Assembly: GCA_033675545.1 (NCBI GenBank)
Contig: JAWDGP010006574.1
Location: 940,001-1,004,000 of the forward strand
Length of the DNA stretch: 64,000 nt
From: Elysia crispata
Lineage: Eukaryota > Mollusca > Gastropoda > Plakobranchidae
Direction: 5' to 3'
How positions within the stretch are numbered: position 1 is the stretch's first letter; the number at the start of each line of letters is the position of its first letter. Of the stretch, positions 59,740 to 64,000 are shown piece by piece. A program made the translations under genes and the position numbers. Below the pieces are notes generated by a model, which saw nothing but the letters and a program-made list of their open reading frames with translations, had not been told where the DNA came from and searched no databases.

Positions 59740-60200
59740 ATCAGTCATAATTATAGCTTGTCAATCCCAGAAACACAAGAACTTTCCACTTGATCGGTTA
59801 TCCAAGGTTTTCTATTGCATGGGGGACATTTTTTGGTTCTGGATCAAAATGATCATTCCATGTTTCATCCATGAGTCAATATGTTTTTTAAAAAAAAAAT
59901 GTCGTTGGATTCTATTTGAAGGAGAGTTTTCAGGGCTCAGTATTCTGCTTCCCTTGCTCACTGGTTTATAGGCTAGATACCCACCGTTTAGAAACCTTAC
60001 TCGTCTTGAGATGGTTATGGTGAATCAATTCAATTGACCTCACACTGAGTCCAGTTTCCCTTGAGAACTGTTTGACAATTATGCGTTGATCTTTTAGAAC
60101 CAGCTTCTTTAATATTTCAGTTACCACAAAAGGCGGACAGCCTTCACAATCTTCATCACCAACATGAGTCCTTATTTGAATTTTCTTACCTAGTTTGTCA
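59740..60200 (-). mobile_element. mariner-type transposon relic
   Basis: On the minus strand a helix-turn-helix segment reads VTEILKKLVLKDQRIIVKQF, then ETGLSVRSIELIHHNHLKTS, then KVSKRWVSSL. Further 3' comes DETWNDHFDPEPKN. These match the mariner transposase order of DNA-binding helices, K-x-W-V-P-x-L and the first catalytic D in DETW. The remainder of the catalytic domain is lost and stops are frequent. No terminal inverted repeats were identified, so the ends are approximate. Confidence 0.7.
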
Positions 60201-61969
60201 CATAATTATATTGTTGACATTTGTGACCATTTCCTGAAAAATACCAGAAGGGGTTTTTCCTTCTAAGTATTAAGATTTGATAACCCAGTGATATTCAACT
60301 AGCTCTATATCGTAGCTATAGCTACGAAAAACAATTTCTTACTTTGGTTTCGTACTAACAAGTAATTAATTAGCATCGGATTTTCTAAAAAATTTGTATT
60401 TTGCGTTTCAAAGAAATGATCTAATTCTAAAAGATGACTTGATTTCATTACTTTATCTCTATTCCTTCCTACTCAGACCAAAGACCTTTTGAACCCCCCT
60501 CCCCCCTCAATTCTCTGTATTAGTTTCTATGTGGCTACATTAAAATTTAGGGGCAAATCTATATGTTATTACTCAACTTTACCGAGCATAGACTTTTCGC
60601 TGTTGCACTGTCAGTTTTACAAAAATAACCATGGACAAGTTTTTTTATGGGTATTATTGTAGTTGATTATAACTTTCTTTCCTTTAATTGTCCTGAGACA
60701 CTAATTTTCTACAAATTTTTGAACATATTTAATCTTTTCTGTGCTAAGGATAAAAAAATTTAGTAAGAAAAATATTTTTTTTTTCAAAGTGGGTCTACTT
60801 CACTACCCCTTTTGATCTTGGGTCTTGTTTCACCAAGACTTCATCATTTTAAATAAATGGAAAAGAAGGAGAGAATATCGTTTGTGGTTTTTTTTTCAAA
60901 GGGATTTTTGTCGATAAAAGCAACAATTTGAATATAGAAATTCTGAAATAATGTGGAAAAAAAAATGGAGAAAAATGAATCAGGCAGCTGCTTTGGCGTG
61001 AAAGACTTAAATTATGCATTAGAAAAAGCACTGATTGGTATTGGAAAACTTAACGAGCATGAATAGAAATATATGTACTGCAGAGAGAGAAAAACAGCTC
61101 ATATGGAGAACTATATTTTTTTTAATACATGGTACATGTAATTGTTTAAGACATGCAAGTATTAGTAATTCATGGTACATGTAATTGACAAAGGTATGCG
61201 TATAATAGGAATGCATGATACTCATAATTGACGTAAAAAAAAAAAAAGGCATCAATATACATCAAAGCAGCCTCATAAATATTGACATCTCAAGTAGATA
61301 AAAAAATACTCGAAAAAAAAAAATTGCAGGTCAGATATGTGATACGAAAAAAAAATATCAACATGAAGCTCGGCGTGGCAAAATGAGTACAAAACAAGTT
61401 CCCTGACAAAATTTGAAAAGAGGGTACATTTTTTGCCCATAATGATATATGGCTGTGAAAAGCTGTAAATGGTTGAAATGTTTTAGAGATAAAAATTATG
61501 AACGTTGATTTAAAAAAAAATAATACTGCAAAAGATGAAACTTAAATGAAATTGTTAACACACACACTCAGTACATTTATACTGTAGAGAGAAAAAAAGT
61601 GAATCAATTCTAAAAGACCTTCCGGGACGGACAAGGAAACTGGGAGTGGAGAATGTAAAATTGGCTTTAAAATCCTTTATTTAATCATGATTTCTTGTGC
61701 TATATCACTTGGCAAAGACTTGAAAGAATCGACCTAAATGTTTCAATATAATTAGGTCATGGTACAAAACTTGAAGTTTCTGCTCTGATTATTGGAACTG
61801 GGAAGAAAGATGAAAATGGGAGTGGATAGACTACATGAACTTCACGCATTTTATTCTTTCTTGCCATGTATTTATCCCTTTTGTCTTTAGTTTTACATCT
61901 TCCTCGTCTTTTCTATTTCCTCGTACAATAGAACAAATCCTTGCCCGGCATCCCTCTGTTCCCATATTC
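60201..61969. other. Gene-free AT-rich stretch
   Basis: A possible further LINE trace (LPIMIYGCEK, about 61415-61460) was noted but is too short to claim. Nothing else recognised. Confidence 0.35.
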
Positions 61970-62563
61970 TCCACACACCTTCGATCTACGGTCTCTCTAC
62001 ACACCTTCGATCTACGGTCTCTCCACACACCTTCGATCTACGTGTCTCCACACACCTTCGATCTACGTGTCTCCACACACCTTCGATCTACGTGTCTCCA
62101 CACACCTTCGATCTACGGTCTCTCCACACACCTTCGATCTATGATCTCTCCACACACCTTCGATCTACGTGTCTCCACACACCTCCGATCTACGGTCTCT
62201 CCACACACCTTCGATCTATGGTCTCTCCACACACCTTCGATCTACGTGTCTCCACACACCTTCGATCTACGGTCTCTCCACACACCTCCGATCTACGGTC
62301 TCTCCACACACCTTCGATCTACGTGTCTCCACACACCTTCGATCTACGGTCTCTCCACACACCTCCGATCTATGATCTCTCCACACACCTTCGATCTACG
62401 TGTCTCCACACACCTTCGATCTACGTGTCTCCACACACCTTCGATCTACGGTCTCTCCACACACCTTCGATCTACGGTCTCTCCACACACCTCCGATCTA
62501 AGGTCTCTTCACACACCTCTGATCTACGGTCTCTCCACACACCTTCGATCTACGGTCTCTTCA
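61970..62563 (+). repeat. 25/26-bp minisatellite, about 23 units
   Basis: Units share the core CTCCACACACCTTCGATCTA and end either CGGTCT (26 bp) or CGTGT (25 bp). Sub-variants carry CTCCGATC or CTATGATCT. The two lengths alternate irregularly. All three forward frames stay open, so the long open frames here are artefacts. Confidence 0.97.
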
Positions 62564-62690
62564 CTATCCTTTGCTCTATTTGGCCCTTAACTAAAGGATT
62601 TTCTCATATTCTCCACACACCTTCGATCTACGGTCTCTGCACAATTCTTTGCTCTATTTGGCTCTTAACTAAAGGATTTTGCAAAAATTT
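62564..62690 (+). repeat. Duplicated edge of the minisatellite
   Basis: A non-repeat segment with TTTGCTCTATTTGGC and CTTAACTAAAGGATTTT occurs twice, each preceded by a minisatellite unit. The array edge was therefore duplicated together with unique flank. Confidence 0.85.
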
Positions 62691-62920
62691 TGTAATTTTT
62701 GTTTTGTTTTGAAATATTGGTTTGAAGCCAGAAAGTACGTAATAAAGCATTTATAATGGTCTTATACTGGGCAGGTACACCTTAAAATCATTGTTTGTTC
62801 AGTTGGAGGGCCTTGTAGGTGCTGACAACGATTTTACTACAGCCATTCAATGTTCACAGCAAAGCTATAGAGGCATAAATGGCAATGAAAAGCAATGAGC
62901 AATTAATGCAAATCGAAAAT

Positions 62921-63237
<317 letters not shown>

Positions 63238-63591
63238 CCTCAACAAGTGCCATAAATCAAAAGAAAATAAATAACAAATATCATCGTTAGTTTCTTTTTT
63301 TTTTTTTAAATAAAGTTTTAGCGAGCTTTGTTGGGATATTAATTTTGTGTCCTAAGTTGTTTTTTTTTTAATTGAAGTAACCGTATGACATCACCAGTCT
63401 TCTCCCTTCAGATATTTGTTTTTCCTCGTTCTTTTTTTTTTTAATCTGTGCGTGAATAGTGAATATAATTTATGAAACACCATAATACGGCATTTATCTT
63501 CAGTTATTTCTTGAAAACAAATACATTGGAAAAAATTTTTATATTCATTTCTTCGTTTATTTCTGCTTTCGCTTATGCTATGGTTAGGTGA

Positions 63592-63594
<3 letters not shown>

Positions 63595-63656
<62 letters not shown>
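63595..63656. repeat. (TA)n microsatellite
   Basis: About 30 TA dinucleotides, self-complementary and able to extrude as a cruciform. Confidence 0.97.
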
Positions 63657-63657
<1 letters not shown>

Positions 63658-64000
63658 CTACAAGAATACACTATGCATTCTACTGAATTAGATGCTATAT
63701 CATAAAAGGGCATGGTATATATTTATTCTTCGTTCACACGCACACCACACTCTCTTTCTCTCTATCTTCCTCCCTCCCATCCACTTGCTAACAGAGCCTC
63801 ATGGATGAAGATGTAAATTTTTAATTTTCAAGCAATCCATAGCCCCTTGGTGCTCTCTACAATATTCTTTTTTCTTGCATGCTGGTGTTGATCCCTCGCA
63901 ACCCAATTGACAATCTCTTAGTTTTAATTAATCTTCTATCCATCGACTGACCTGAAGTCCGTCTTAGTGAAAAGCCCATGAAATCACGTTGACACGTCCA
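63657..64000. other. No feature seen at the window edge
   Basis: CT-rich low complexity at about 63745-63780, otherwise unremarkable. Confidence 0.35.

Noticed and set aside
61410..61830. Possible third LINE trace (LPIMIYGCEK)
   Set aside because: Only about ten residues match and the continuation is unrecognisable in any frame.
61835..62712. Long open frames of 206 and 251 codons over the minisatellite
   Set aside because: All three forward frames are open because the repeat unit lacks stops. The composition is just the repeat translated.

Overview
This is nuclear DNA of an animal. It is AT-rich, has spliced genes with GT..AG introns of about 0.5 to 4 kb, carries many long microsatellites and decayed transposons, and contains one solitary tRNA gene. 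The protein sequences look like those of an invertebrate. A mollusc is my best guess from general character, but the window alone does not settle it.

Three protein-coding genes can be assembled exon by exon with consistent phases. (1) A SUV39H-type histone H3K9 methyltransferase lies on the minus strand (start codon 18527, stop 7241; seven coding exons, about 559 aa). It has a chromodomain, pre-SET, SET and a post-SET that sits on a separate exon 2.3 kb downstream. (2) A 17-finger C2H2 zinc-finger protein lies on the plus strand (19879 to 28783; four coding exons, all phase 0, about 1173 aa), with nearly all fingers in one 3.1-kb exon. (3) Transketolase lies on the plus strand (45403 to 58392; ten coding exons, 625 aa), with the thiamine-diphosphate and catalytic motifs intact. 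A tRNA-Glu(TTC) gene with a T-run terminator sits alone on the minus strand near 36.8 kb.

Layout: 1-7 kb is gene-free, with a diverged tandem repeat, a PIF/Harbinger-like element holding a broken MADF-type reading frame, and a pogo-like MITE. 7-18.5 kb is SUV39H, whose introns hold two further MITE-like elements and a possible SINE. 18.5-19.9 kb is the head-to-head gap between SUV39H and the zinc-finger gene, filled partly by a long (ACT)n array. 19.9-28.8 kb is the zinc-finger gene. 28.8-45.4 kb is gene-poor and holds a 51-bp minisatellite, a LINE relic, the tRNA and several (GA)n or (AAC)n arrays. 45.4-59.3 kb is transketolase, with a second relic of the same LINE family in intron 4. 59.7-64 kb holds a mariner relic, a 25/26-bp minisatellite, a long (TTA)n array and a (TA)n array.

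The two divergent genes are both chromatin or DNA-binding factors and may share a promoter region. Transketolase is unrelated to them: it is a cytosolic enzyme of the pentose phosphate pathway. I found no evidence for a multi-gene system such as CRISPR, an operon or a biosynthetic cluster. The most interesting items are the split SET/post-SET architecture, the modular duplication of zinc-finger triplets, the head-to-head promoter with its ACT array, and the 51-bp coding-length minisatellite with a TATA-like motif in each unit.
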